A DNA stretch of 64,000 nucleotides from JAAURB01 sp049647265 (GCA_049647265.1 JBARXJ010000040.1:9207-73206), one strand, 5' to 3'. Counted from the stretch's first letter, positions 46,938 to 56,730 are shown. Numbers and translations: made by a program. The notes: generated from the sequence alone by a model not told the origin.

Positions 46938-47504
46938 AATTAAACACCCAGTATATTATTTTGTCGTTTCATTCTGACACAATCATTTGTCAAACATCTA
47001 GAGGGTAAAACCCCTCATGTATTTCAACCTGAAGATATCAGTAACCCGAGTCATTTATCCCGTTTGGGGGCTAACCTAAAGAGACATGAATTAACCCTCA
47101 TATGTGAGTCATTCACTGGGCAAAACCCCTCGTGTATTTCAGCCTGAATAGATCAGTAACCCGAGTCATTTATCCCGTTTGGGGGTTAACCTAAAGAAGC
47201 ATAAATCAGCCCTCATATATGAGTCATTCACTGGGTAAAACCCCTCGTGTATTTCAGCCTGAATAGATCAGTAACCTTAGGAACTTATCCCCTTTGGGGG
47301 TTAGCCTAGAGGATAATAAATCAACCCTCGTCATTTAGATTTCTAAAGACTGCGAATAAATTAAATAACAGAGAAATGCAAATCTTAATACTTTCCGGAT
47401 TGAGACTGTCGGAAATATTGATATTTTAGAGTTATTTCAAAGCTCAATTATTTATTAAATATAAAGTAATCATTCTGTAAATTTATCATTTTTTAATACA
47501 TTTC
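46938..47504. other. Divergent intergenic region with a tandem repeat
   Basis: Between the fasciclin gene (minus) and the second TPS-CHAT gene (plus). Most of it, 47003-47335, is the three-copy 115-bp repeat. The remaining about 170 bases before the CHAT gene are AT-rich and should hold its promoter. No ORF is supported. Confidence 0.6.
47003..47335. repeat. Three tandem copies of a 115-bp unit
   Basis: Copies begin at 47003, 47118 and 47233, each with GGG(T/C)AAAACCCCTC, exactly 115 bases apart. Copies 1 and 2 match closely through CAGTAACCCGAGTCATTTAT and CCCGTTTGGGGG. Copy 3 diverges in that part (CAGTAACCTTAGGAACTTAT) and is slightly short. Each unit contains two hairpins: GGGTAAAACCCC, and in copies 1 and 2 a CTCATATATGAG-type palindrome. 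No frame stays open through the array. Confidence 0.92.
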
Positions 47505-50183
47505 ATGAATGCAACTTCTCAAACTAAAGCCAAATTAATTCATCAAATCGATCTGTCTTATGCCACGGCATCTCCGGGGCAACAGCAGGCTTTAATTCGA
47601 CAAAAATATAAACTTTATATTGCCTATTCTCTACTGCCTTCCTCCCTGCCTCTAGCTTACTGTTTGGTGCCGACCTTAGCGCAGGCTCAACCTATTGTTC
47701 CAGCTCAAGATACGGGTACTTCTGTGCACCGCCAAGGGAATGTGATTCAAATTCAAGGCGGTCGAAGAGTTGGTGGTAATTTATTTCATAGCTTTAGTGC
47801 GTTTGATGTTCATCGCGGACAAACCGCTCAATTTGCATCCACAGAAACCGTTCGGAATATATTAGCCCGAGTGGTCAGTGGAGAAGCTTCTATTATTAAT
47901 GGAATTATTGAAGTTGCAGGGGGAAACTCTAATTTATATTTAATTAATCCAGCAGGAATTGTTTTCGGTGCAGAGGCTCAATTGAATGTTCCGGCTTCTT
48001 TTGTAGCCACCACCGCCAGTCAGATAGAATTTGACGGAAAATGGTATACCGCCACAGGCTCAAATGATTACGAACAATTAACCGGAGATCCGACCGCATT
48101 TGCCTTTCCTAAAGGTAGTGATGGAGTCATTGTTAATGAGGGAGAGTTAGCAGTTTCAGAAGGTGAAAGCCTCACATTATTAGGCGGAACAGTGGTGAGT
48201 GTAGGGAGTTTAGAAGCACCCGGCGGTCAAATTAATTTAGTGGCAGTTCCAGATGAACAAATTGTTCGTGTTAGTCAAAACGGTCAATTATTAAACTTAG
48301 AAATTGCAGACTCTCGCTGGCAACAAAACACTAGAAATGGTGCAAATCATCGAGTTTCTCCCCTCGCCTTTCCAAAAATGTTAACGGGTGGAAATCGTAA
48401 TCATGCTCAAGGTGTCAGTGTTAATGCTCAAGGTCAAGTTGTGCTTTCAGGCGCTCAGAATAGTATTGAAGTCCCGCGAGGAACTGTTGTTGTGGCGGGT
48501 GAAATTAACACTTCAATGCCTCATTCAGTTGATACCAATCAACCCAATTCTCCTCAACTTCAACCCGGCGGAAATATCGAAATTGCCGGAGATCATATTG
48601 TTCTGAGTGGGGCAAAAATTCAAGCGACTCCAGCTCATCATAATACCCCGATCGAATCGCAACAAAATCAAAACTTTACCTTAGGAAAAGTGAAATTAAC
48701 CTCTTGGTCGAATTCAATCGAAATCAGTCCAGATACAATGATGGTTGCTGATGAAATTCAGGTAAATACTCAACCTATAGCAGCGGTTCATCATCCCCCT
48801 GAACCTGCCTCCTCTCTGAGTGCATCTCAGACGATTGAATATCGTTTAGCCAAATTAAAGCTGAATCGTTTTAAAACAAATGAACCGATTAATTTACCCG
48901 ATCTTAACCCTTCCTCAACTCATCAAGCCTTCAACAATACGGCGACCCCTTCACCCCAGGTTTACCAAATGGTGCAAGGATTAGAAACCGTAAGAACAGA
49001 GACCTATAATCCCTTAGGAAATCTCAATGCTTCTGAAAGCTTAACGTTTTCTTCGATTCAAGATCGCTTAAAAACAATGAGTCAATCGATTGATAAAAAT
49101 CCAGCCATGGTTTATGTGGTTTCTAAAGATCAGCAATTAGAAATTATTTTAGTCACTGCTAACAATCGTCCTAAATACTATCGGATTCCCACTGCGAATA
49201 AAGCCGAATTTAATAAAAAAATTCAGCAATTAATTGGGGAGGTGAGTCGTTCTCCTGAGATCGGCAATTCTCATGACTATTTAGATCCGGCTCAGCAGCT
49301 TTATGACTGGATGATTGCGCCGTTAGAAGCCGAACTGCAACAGCAAGGAATTGATACATTAATCTTTTCTCTCGATCCTGGGATTCGTAATTTTCCCTTG
49401 GCAACGCTGCATGATGGGGAATCGTTTTTAATCAAAAAATATAATTTAGGCTTAGTTCCGAGTTTAAATTTAACTGATACTCGTTATCAAAATATGAATA
49501 ATTTATCTGTTTTAGCTATGGGTGCATCTGAATTTATGGATCGAGAGATTGTTGACTTGCCGGCGGTTGAATTAGAGTTATCGATGATTTTGGACAACTG
49601 GCGCGGTCATACTTTACTCAATCAAGATTTTACCCTAGAAAATCTCCAATCTCAGCGGGAAAAACAACCGTTTGAAATTCTGCATTTAGCGACTCACGGT
49701 GCGTTTAATTTACGCCAGCCTCAGGAATCTTATTTACAGTTATGGGATCAAAAATTACAATTTGAGCAACTCCGACAGCTCAATCCTGGGGCTGAACCCT
49801 TGGAATTATTGGTTTTAAGTGCTTGCGAAACTGCCTTTGGAGATACAGAAGCAGAGTTAGGCTTGGCGGGGTTAGCGGTACAAACGGGGGTTAAGTCGGT
49901 GCTGGCAAGCCTATGGCAAGTGGATGATGCGGCTACTTTGGGACTCATGAGTGAGTTCTACCGTCAGTTAAGCCGCATGACACACACCGTTAAAGCAGAA
50001 GCCCTCAGACAGGCACAAATTGCGATGATTGAGGGTGATATTCGGGTAGAAACAGGTCAGTTACGGGGTTTGAGCCGGAGTGGACAACCCGTCAACTTAC
50101 CCGCGTTACCGACAGAAGAAGATATTGACTTATCTCATCCTTATTATTGGGCTTCTTTTGTGATGGTTGGGAGCCCTTGGTAA
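47505..50183 (+). CDS. Exported TPS haemagglutinin-domain protein with C-terminal CHAT protease domain (shorter paralogue)
   Basis: 892 residues with the same plan as the 1789-residue protein at 2909-8278. An extended signal region (about 1-62, ending LVPTLAQAQP) is followed by a TPS/haemagglutinin domain (about 70-290: GNLFHSFSAFDVHRGQTAQF, LYLINPAGIVFGAEAQLNVP). The beta-helix stalk is short (about 290-420). A linker leads to a CHAT domain (about 510-892) with His731 in HLATHG and Cys774 in LVLSACET. It ends HPYYWASFVMVGSPW, nearly identical to the large paralogue. No TpsB porin is adjacent. Function is unknown; export and protease activity are inferred from domains. The pentapeptide gene converges 15 bases downstream. 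Confidence 0.88.
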   Translation: MNATSQTKAKLIHQIDLSYATASPGQQQALIRQKYKLYIAYSLLPSSLPLAYCLVPTLAQAQPIVPAQDTGTSVHRQGNVIQIQGGRRVGGNLFHSFSAFDVHRGQTAQFASTETVRNILARVVSGEASIINGIIEVAGGNSNLYLINPAGIVFGAEAQLNVPASFVATTASQIEFDGKWYTATGSNDYEQLTGDPTAFAFPKGSDGVIVNEGELAVSEGESLTLLGGTVVSVGSLEAPGGQINLVAVPDEQIVRVSQNGQLLNLEIADSRWQQNTRNGANHRVSPLAFPKMLTGGNRNHAQGVSVNAQGQVVLSGAQNSIEVPRGTVVVAGEINTSMPHSVDTNQPNSPQLQPGGNIEIAGDHIVLSGAKIQATPAHHNTPIESQQNQNFTLGKVKLTSWSNSIEISPDTMMVADEIQVNTQPIAAVHHPPEPASSLSASQTIEYRLAKLKLNRFKTNEPINLPDLNPSSTHQAFNNTATPSPQVYQMVQGLETVRTETYNPLGNLNASESLTFSSIQDRLKTMSQSIDKNPAMVYVVSKDQQLEIILVTANNRPKYYRIPTANKAEFNKKIQQLIGEVSRSPEIGNSHDYLDPAQQLYDWMIAPLEAELQQQGIDTLIFSLDPGIRNFPLATLHDGESFLIKKYNLGLVPSLNLTDTRYQNMNNLSVLAMGASEFMDREIVDLPAVELELSMILDNWRGHTLLNQDFTLENLQSQREKQPFEILHLATHGAFNLRQPQESYLQLWDQKLQFEQLRQLNPGAEPLELLVLSACETAFGDTEAELGLAGLAVQTGVKSVLASLWQVDDAATLGLMSEFYRQLSRMTHTVKAEALRQAQIAMIEGDIRVETGQLRGLSRSGQPVNLPALPTEEDIDLSHPYYWASFVMVGSPW

Positions 50184-50198
50184 GTAAAGATCATTAAC

Positions 50199-51011
50199 TT
50201 ACGAAGAGATTGGGATATTTTGAGTATGAGATGAGTTAGATTGCGGCAAACTCATGTAGGATAAAACCGATTGAGATAAACGAACTGTGGGACGTTCTAC
50301 AGGATGTTGAACGGGTTCGAGAGCAACTGGTTTTTCGTAGTAAACCCCTTGCGCTTCATCAAGATTAGCGCCTGTGAGATCGGCTTGATGAAGATTAGCG
50401 CCTGTTAAATTAGCACCGCTTAAGTTTGCTCCTCTTAAATTCGCATTGAGAAGATTAGCATCCCTTAAGTCTGCTCCACTGAGATCGGCTTGGCTTAAGT
50501 CGGCTCGCACGAGTCGAGCATCTCTTAAATTTGTATTAATCAAACAAGCACTATTGAGCTTGGCTTGACCGAGATTAACTCCATCTAAACAGGCTCCGGT
50601 GAAGTCAACACCACTCAAGTCTGAGCCTATCAAATTTGCCCCGACTAAATCCGCGCCGCTGAGGTTGGCATGGGTTAATTTTGAGTTAATGAGGTTAGCA
50701 AAACCTAAATCTGCACCGCAAAGTTCAGCCCCTTCGAGCTGAGCATCAAACAGATTAATTCCATGAGCGTTAATACCATTAAGATTCGCGTGGGTTAAGG
50801 TGGCGGCAACAACATTCGCAAAACTTAAGTTGGCACCACTTAAGACGCTTTGACTGAGGTCAGTCCCGTTGAGATTAGCAAAGCTTAGATCCGCTCCACT
50901 CAGATTGGCTCCAGTCAAATTTAGACGCACTAGGCTAGCATTACTTAGCTTGCCTCCCTGACATTGTTTGAAATCAAGCAAGCGCTTGATCTGCACTGTA
51001 TGTTCACTCAT
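50199..51011 (-). CDS. Pentapeptide-repeat protein
   Basis: 270 residues, no signal peptide. After a start of MSEHTVQIKRLLDFKQCQGG, residues about 22-220 are about 40 continuous pentapeptide units of the A(N/D)LSGA type, giving a long right-handed beta-helix, probably cytoplasmic. The tail (about 225-270) is Pro/Ser-rich and unstructured. No function can be assigned. It is much longer in repeats than the exported pentapeptide protein at 9.3 kb. Confidence 0.85.
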   Translation of the reverse strand: MSEHTVQIKRLLDFKQCQGGKLSNASLVRLNLTGANLSGADLSFANLNGTDLSQSVLSGANLSFANVVAATLTHANLNGINAHGINLFDAQLEGAELCGADLGFANLINSKLTHANLSGADLVGANLIGSDLSGVDFTGACLDGVNLGQAKLNSACLINTNLRDARLVRADLSQADLSGADLRDANLLNANLRGANLSGANLTGANLHQADLTGANLDEAQGVYYEKPVALEPVQHPVERPTVRLSQSVLSYMSLPQSNSSHTQNIPISS

Positions 51012-51480
51012 TTTTACTTAGGTTAAAGTTGATGATTGGATATAATGATGAAATCCTAACAATAACAAACTGTCATGATTGCTGAAGTTTGAAATTTTTT
51101 GATTGAGTGAATGATGAACTTAGATGCTGCATATTATTGTAATTATTATAGTATAAAAGCTGATGAAATGCATCGTTAATTGTCAAGCTGATTAAAAACT
51201 GATTTGATCGCACTCTTTATTGTGAGCTGTTCTACCCCACAGCCCAACTGAGCGAATTGGGAAGCATGAGATGTGATTGATTCAATCATGAAATCTTAAA
51301 TTAATCTAAAGCCGCTCTGGTGCTGATTTTACTGGGTTCTCAGTTTAAATCAAGATGCGAGGCGCGATCAATTATCGCAAACATTTTAATTGATTGAGTC
51401 ATCCCCCTACAGTCAGATCATAGAGGTGAGAAATAACCGATCATTAGCAGCAGTCTTGTGAAATTTAGATAGTGATAAAA
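51012..51480. other. Intergenic region upstream of the pentapeptide gene
   Basis: About 470 bases between two minus-strand genes. AT-rich, no hairpin terminator for radC recognised and no gene seen. Confidence 0.4.
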
Positions 51481-52212
51481 TTAATCACCTTGAGGATAGT
51501 CTTGCCATAATGTCGTGACTTGACGCAAGCTTTGATAATCTCCATTGCCTAAAATCAAATGATCTAAAATAGGCAAACAGAGAATTTGTGCCCCCTGCAA
51601 TAGTTGGCGTGTGAGTTCAATATCTTCTGGGCTAGGTTCAAGGTTACCAGAAGGATGATTATGGGCAATAATCACTCGAGTTGCCCCTTGACGTAGAATA
51701 GATTTAAAAATATCTCTAGGATGGGCTAAGGTTTCTGTAGCTGTACCAATAGTGAGTAATTGTGTGCCTAATAATCGGTTTTTAGTATCTAATAAAAGAA
51801 CGGCAAATCGTTCTTCAACTTGCCACATTAAATCATGACTTAAAGCATCGGCAGCCTTACGAGGATCGTCTATAATTGCAAGTTCAGGTGGGCGAGATTG
51901 AAACACTCGTTTTCCCAGTTCAATTGCTGCTACAATAGTGGTTGCTTTTGCCGGGCCGATGCCGTGAATTTCCGTCAGTTCTTGAACATTAATATTGCGT
52001 AAAATCCCTAAGGGTTCTCGTTGATGTTGACTCAATTGATTGAGTAAATATTGTCCTAAACCCACCGCTGATAACTTGCCTTTGCCTTGACCTGTTCCTA
52101 GTAAAATTGCGATTAATTCTGCTGTGGATAAATAGTGTGCGCCATGGGCAATTAATCGTTCGCGGGGACGTTCATCTGAAGGTAAATCAACGATACGGAG
52201 ATTATAGGTCAT
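51481..52212 (-). CDS. radC: RadC family protein (JAB/MPN metalloprotease-like domain)
   Basis: 243 residues, the usual length. The N-terminal helix-hairpin-helix part holds LPSDERPRERLIAHGAHYLS and LTEIHGIGPAKATTIVAAIE. The C-terminal JAMM domain has the zinc motif HNHPSGNLEPSPEDIELT and ends ILDHLILGNGDYQSL. RadC proteins were named for DNA repair, but the true activity is not established. It is preceded by about 300 bases that hold nothing recognisable. Confidence 0.94.
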   Translation of the reverse strand: MTYNLRIVDLPSDERPRERLIAHGAHYLSTAELIAILLGTGQGKGKLSAVGLGQYLLNQLSQHQREPLGILRNINVQELTEIHGIGPAKATTIVAAIELGKRVFQSRPPELAIIDDPRKAADALSHDLMWQVEERFAVLLLDTKNRLLGTQLLTIGTATETLAHPRDIFKSILRQGATRVIIAHNHPSGNLEPSPEDIELTRQLLQGAQILCLPILDHLILGNGDYQSLRQVTTLWQDYPQGD

Positions 52213-52511
52213 GCTTTTTTTATCACCATTGGGAAGATGCTATGGCGCTACGCCCAGTCTTTAATCATTTGTCATCTATTATTTGCTAGTCATAACAGGC
52301 TATGCAACTTTGATAAATGTCAAACACACTCTTTGCGTAGTCCTATAACTGCAATATACCCATTGAAGTTAAAAGAAGCGACGAAAATTAATAATTTATT
52401 GTAAAATATCAAGCCGTTTAATCAAATATTAATACAGACAATAATGATTGATAAATCATTTGATTAACCTCACAGCAAACTTTGTAACAGAATTGAATTA
52501 TCCCTAAACTT

Positions 52512-53354
52512 TTATTCAGTTTCTAACACCTTGACGGTATCATTCATCCGAATATATCCCGTATTTTGCGGTATTAAATTTTGACCAAAAATAATTCTAC
52601 CCCCTTGGTTTCGGTATGTAGATAATATTTTCAAGGGTTCTGTAAACTGATTTCGTTCTCCTGTTGTTTGGTCAGTGGTAATCACATTACAACGACCACT
52701 GGGTTTAACCGCAGCAAATTTAATCTCTCCAATTTGTATCTGTTTCCAGGTATCCTCAATAAACGGTTGATCGCTTTCTACGATTAAATTAGGTCGAAAT
52801 CGAATCATTGGGGTTTCTAAGTTTTGGTCGGGATAAGTCGCTTTCAGTCTTTGATTTAAATCCGCTAAAGAGGCTGTATTTGTAATTAAAAAAGGATAAC
52901 CATCAGCAAAACTAACGTAATCGCTATTTTGGGTGGCATATTGCGGATCAACGGGGCGAGGATAGTCGGGAGATTGCTTCACTAAACGACAAGTTTGATC
53001 GTCAGGCAGTTGTAAAGCGGTGTGAAACCATTGGGCGACTTCATCCCCTTGATCAATTGCAATCGTTTGATCGCGCCAGACTTGAACTTCTAAAGAATTT
53101 CCGATTGATTTTGGAGTGAATATAAACGGCTCAATCATATCTGTATTGACAGATAAAATAAGCTGTTCATCACTCATTTTTATTTGAATTGTTGCAAGCT
53201 GTGGATGCTGCCGTTGAGTCATAAACTTATGATTTTTATCAACTAACATCCATTCGCGATCGCCTATAAAACCTTTGGGCGTAACTTCTGCTTCATTCAG
53301 TACAATTCTTTGACAAGATTTAATCGGATGAATAAAAATTCCTGTAATTTTCAT
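52512..53354 (-). CDS. MOSC domain protein (mARC-like molybdenum-cofactor sulfurase-type)
   Basis: 280 residues. The N-terminal beta-barrel domain starts MKITGIFIHPIKSCQRIVLN and has GDREWMLVDKNHKFMTQRQHP. The C-terminal MOSC domain has MIRFRPNLIVESDQPFIED, the conserved Cys in PSGRCNVITTDQTTG and ends FGQNLIPQNTGYIRMNDTV. By family it should bind a Moco-type cofactor, as in mitochondrial amidoxime-reducing component or YcbX. It starts 13 bases after larB ends, so the two are probably co-transcribed. The link to the nickel-pincer enzyme is only positional. Confidence 0.9.
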   Translation of the reverse strand: MKITGIFIHPIKSCQRIVLNEAEVTPKGFIGDREWMLVDKNHKFMTQRQHPQLATIQIKMSDEQLILSVNTDMIEPFIFTPKSIGNSLEVQVWRDQTIAIDQGDEVAQWFHTALQLPDDQTCRLVKQSPDYPRPVDPQYATQNSDYVSFADGYPFLITNTASLADLNQRLKATYPDQNLETPMIRFRPNLIVESDQPFIEDTWKQIQIGEIKFAAVKPSGRCNVITTDQTTGERNQFTEPLKILSTYRNQGGRIIFGQNLIPQNTGYIRMNDTVKVLETE

Positions 53355-53367
53355 TTTGCTTTAAATC

Positions 53368-54156
53368 TCAAGTATTTTCTTGACTATGGGCTTTCCCCAC
53401 TCTTAAAATCTGTCCTGCCAATACTGCCGCCCCGAAACCATTATCAATATTCACTACACCAATTCCAGGGGCGCAGGAATTTAACATTGTCAGTAACGCC
53501 GATAAGCCATTGAAACTGGCCCCATATCCGACGCTAGTGGGAACAGCTACCACGGGACAATCCGCCAAACCCGCCACCACACTGGGTAGGGCCCCTTCCA
53601 TGCCAGCCACCACAATTAAAACATCAGCAGCGGCTAATAGATGGCGATGGCTGAGTAAACGATGAATCCCGGCTACCCCCACATCCCACAACCGTTGTAC
53701 TTCAAACCCCGATAAAGTAGCAGTAATTGCGGCTTCTTCAGCCACAGGTAAGTCAGCCGTCCCTGCTGTTAATAGGGTAATTTTCCCCGGTTGAGTCGGA
53801 GGCATTTCTAATTGATTTTGGGGATGAATTGCGGCTATTTTTGCCAGGGGATAATAGGATAAATCAGGAATCTGTTGCTGTAATTTTATAAACACATCTG
53901 GCCGAACTCGAGTTGCCATGACCACAGGATGACGCTGTTGCATCGCCTGCATAATTTGAAGAATTTGATCGGGGGTTTTATCTTGCCCCCAAATCACCTC
54001 TGGAAAACCCGTTCTAAGTTGACGATGATGATCGATGCGGGCAAAATCTCCAACGGTTTCAATCTCCAATTGTTTGATTTTTTCGAGGGCATCAGTCGGG
54101 TTCACTTTGCCCGTTGCAACCGCATTAAGTAGATGTTGTAATGATTCTGAATCCAT
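53368..54156 (-). CDS. larB: Nickel-pincer cofactor biosynthesis protein LarB
   Basis: LarB carboxylates nicotinic acid adenine dinucleotide at C5 and hydrolyses it, the first step to the nickel-pincer nucleotide of lactate racemase and relatives. The 262 residues have the N-terminal LarB part (AIR-carboxylase accessory, 1-110) and a PurE-like domain at about 125-262: LLTAGTADLPVAEEAAITA, VIVVAGMEGALPSVVAGL, VPTSVGYGASFNGLSALLTM. Genes for LarC and LarE are not in the window. It lies 5 bases after the solute-binding lipoprotein gene and 13 before the MOSC gene. Confidence 0.94.
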   Translation of the reverse strand: MDSESLQHLLNAVATGKVNPTDALEKIKQLEIETVGDFARIDHHRQLRTGFPEVIWGQDKTPDQILQIMQAMQQRHPVVMATRVRPDVFIKLQQQIPDLSYYPLAKIAAIHPQNQLEMPPTQPGKITLLTAGTADLPVAEEAAITATLSGFEVQRLWDVGVAGIHRLLSHRHLLAAADVLIVVAGMEGALPSVVAGLADCPVVAVPTSVGYGASFNGLSALLTMLNSCAPGIGVVNIDNGFGAAVLAGQILRVGKAHSQENT

Positions 54157-54161
54157 AGAAA

Positions 54162-55946
54162 TTATTCTTTAATATCTGAGTCAAGTTCTAACTCGTACAA
54201 GTTCCAAAAACCACCACCGAGGGGGGTATATTGAACACCAGAAATGCGATCGCGAATGGCTTCAAAAGATAACGGATTGACCATATATAAAAATGGCACT
54301 TGTTCGGCGACAATCTTTTGAAAACGACCGTATAGGGCTTTACGTTTATCGGTATCAAATTCCTGGGAAGCCTGGACAAAAATTTGATCAATTTCTCTTT
54401 CCCAATCGGAAACAGTCCAACCTTCTATTTTGCCTTCCCCTGGTTGTGGCCCTTGATTAAAAGTATGTAATCGAGCATTAACTGCCCAAATATTATAACC
54501 TCCGTGGGGTTCTACGCCACTTCCCCCTGTAAATCCGCCTAAGTAAGCATCCCAACTGCGAGTTTGAGATAAGCGTTTCACATAAGTATTGAAACTCAAA
54601 AACAATGGATCAACTTTAATCCCAATTTTGCCTAAATCTTGATTAATTTGAGTTGCCATTTGTTCTCTGACTTTTTTCCCCGAACTCACCAACAATGTAA
54701 ACCGAACTTGATTTCCGTCGGCATCATATAACAGACCAAAGTCATCATAATAAAACCCAGCATCGGTTAATAGTTGTTTAGCTTTTTCTGGGTCATAGTC
54801 GTATGTTTTCAATCCTTCTTCTGGAGAAAGATAATAAGGGCTTTGTCTAGGAATGGGTGAATATTGCGGTGCGCCTAATCCTAAAAAGATATTATTCTTC
54901 ATCACCTCTCGGTTAATGGCGTAGTAAACCGCTTGACGGAAGGCTTTATTATTAAACCAAGCGGATTTTATCGGATTCACAAAAGGCTTTCCTTGGTCAT
55001 TACTACCTTGATTCTGGTTAAATGACATGAAGATTGTACCCGTATCTGGCCCGGAACTATAAATCGTATATTTACCTCGTTCTGCTTCCGGTTTTAACAA
55101 GGGATAAGCTTCGGGTTGTATTTCTAATGCATCTAAAGATCCCGATCTAAAATTCAGCAGTTGGTTATCGGTACTTTCAATAATTTGCCAAACCACTTGT
55201 TCAATCTTAGGCAGTGAATTTCCTTGTTTATCTTTTCGCCAATAGTATGGATTTCTTTCTAAAATAACCCGTTGGTTAGGGGTATAACTCGACATTTTAT
55301 AATAGCCATTCCCGACAATTTTTTGAGGATCGGTATCGGTTCCCCAAGTATTGAGAAATAATGGATCGCCATCTCCATCCGTCTGTCTAACAGTTTCTTC
55401 TAAAATATGAGCCGGTAAAATCGGTAAGCCCCCCGCATATCGGATAAAAGGCGCAAAAGGTTCAGGTGTAGCAAATTCTACCCGCAAATTATCGAGTTTT
55501 TTAACAGAGGGAAACTGACGGCTTTCTCCCACGCGCAAAATATCTTTAAAGCTACTGGGAATTTGATCGTTGAGATAAATATCATTATAGGTAAAAATAA
55601 TATCGTCAGCGGTCATAGATTCCCCATCTGACCATTTTAAATCCTCTCTTAATTTAATCGTAATCTTCTGTTTATCGTCTGAGATTTCCCAAGATTCCGC
55701 TAAGCCCGGTTCTAATTCACCGGTAATGGGATTTTCGATAATTAAAGCATCATAAATATAGCCAAATACACTGTATGCCGATTGATTTAAGGGATAGTTA
55801 AATGTTCCAGGGCCGCTGGGTGTCGGCACCACTAATCGAGATTGCAAATTAGATTGAGCCGGACTACAAGCAGATAAGAATAGGATGATGGATAAAATAA
55901 TTCCTATTTTAAAAAAATGATTGTAAGACTTGAGAATAAAATTCAT
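54162..55946 (-). CDS. Solute-binding lipoprotein of ABC transporters, family 5 (peptide/nickel type)
   Basis: 594 residues. The signal peptide ends in a lipobox, ILFLSAC, so the mature protein is a lipoprotein anchored at the Cys near residue 27. The SBP_bac_5 fold covers about 50-580: GTFNYPLNQSAYSVFGYIYD, WSDGESMTADDIIFTYND, the YYWRKDKQGNSLPKIEQV region and YDPEKAKQLLTDAGFYYDD. Family 5 binds oligopeptides, nickel or other solutes. No permease or ATPase is adjacent. It precedes larB by only 5 bases, so it may take part in nickel uptake; this is inference. ispF is 95 bases upstream. Confidence 0.88.
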   Translation of the reverse strand: MNFILKSYNHFFKIGIILSIILFLSACSPAQSNLQSRLVVPTPSGPGTFNYPLNQSAYSVFGYIYDALIIENPITGELEPGLAESWEISDDKQKITIKLREDLKWSDGESMTADDIIFTYNDIYLNDQIPSSFKDILRVGESRQFPSVKKLDNLRVEFATPEPFAPFIRYAGGLPILPAHILEETVRQTDGDGDPLFLNTWGTDTDPQKIVGNGYYKMSSYTPNQRVILERNPYYWRKDKQGNSLPKIEQVVWQIIESTDNQLLNFRSGSLDALEIQPEAYPLLKPEAERGKYTIYSSGPDTGTIFMSFNQNQGSNDQGKPFVNPIKSAWFNNKAFRQAVYYAINREVMKNNIFLGLGAPQYSPIPRQSPYYLSPEEGLKTYDYDPEKAKQLLTDAGFYYDDFGLLYDADGNQVRFTLLVSSGKKVREQMATQINQDLGKIGIKVDPLFLSFNTYVKRLSQTRSWDAYLGGFTGGSGVEPHGGYNIWAVNARLHTFNQGPQPGEGKIEGWTVSDWEREIDQIFVQASQEFDTDKRKALYGRFQKIVAEQVPFLYMVNPLSFEAIRDRISGVQYTPLGGGFWNLYELELDSDIKE

Positions 55947-56041
55947 TGTAATTAATAATATCGTTTCCAGGCAAGCAAAATAATAGGATTATAAAAATAC
56001 TGATCTTCTAGAAAAATAATCCGTTTTAGTCGTCATGCAGG

Positions 56042-56521
56042 TTAATTTTTTTGCAATAAAACAACTGCATAGACTGCAATGGCTTCTTCTCGACCCACAG
56101 GCCCTAACTTTTCGTTTGTGGTGGCTTTGACTCCCACTTGATTTGATTCTAATTGTAAAACATTCGCTAGGCGGTCGCGCATTGCCGAGATATGAGGTTT
56201 AAGTTTCGGACGTTCAGCAACAATCACTGAATCAATATTACCAATCTGCCAACCCCGATCTTGAATCAATTGATCAACTTGTTGCAACAACACTAAACTA
56301 TCTGCACCTGCCCATTTTGGATCGCTTGGGGGAAAGTATAAGCCGATATCCCCAAGACTCAGCGCCCCTAACATCCCATCCATAATCGCATGAGTCAGGG
56401 CATCCGCATCGCTATGTCCCAGTAATCCCAAGGAATGCTCTATTTTAACACCTCCTAAAATTAAGGGTCGTCCCTCCACTAAACGATGGATGTCGTAGCC
56501 GTTGCCGATGCGAATATTCAT
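56042..56521 (-). CDS. ispF: 2-C-methyl-D-erythritol 2,4-cyclodiphosphate synthase
   Basis: MEP-pathway enzyme that cyclises CDP-ME-2-phosphate to MEcPP with loss of CMP, feeding isoprenoids such as carotenoids and plastoquinone. The 159 residues are the normal size. Zinc ligands are in NGYDIHRL (Asp and His) and GGVKIEHSLGLLGHSDADAL; the C-terminal VGVKATTNEKLGPVGREEAI is present. The start is ATG at 56521, after about 200 bases with no clear ribosome-binding site. It heads a minus-strand run with the solute-binding lipoprotein and larB. Confidence 0.96.
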   Translation of the reverse strand: MNIRIGNGYDIHRLVEGRPLILGGVKIEHSLGLLGHSDADALTHAIMDGMLGALSLGDIGLYFPPSDPKWAGADSLVLLQQVDQLIQDRGWQIGNIDSVIVAERPKLKPHISAMRDRLANVLQLESNQVGVKATTNEKLGPVGREEAIAVYAVVLLQKN

Positions 56522-56730
56522 ATATCAAGTTTAAAATAATTCCCAGTTACTTAGTCTAGAAGGTGATGGCAGCGATCCACAATCTCTATGACTAAAGACA
56601 GTGTATTTTTCTCTGGATACATCTAAAGATAGATTTGTCAAGCTTTTTTCATTAAACGTTGCAGACTGACGGCAAGTATGTTACATTTTATGTATCAGTT
56701 GACATCAAGCAAAAACAGGAGTCACTAATC

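Noticed and set aside
47003..47335. CRISPR array
   Set aside because: The unit is 115 bases with no unique spacers, and there is no cas gene; it is a plain tandem repeat.
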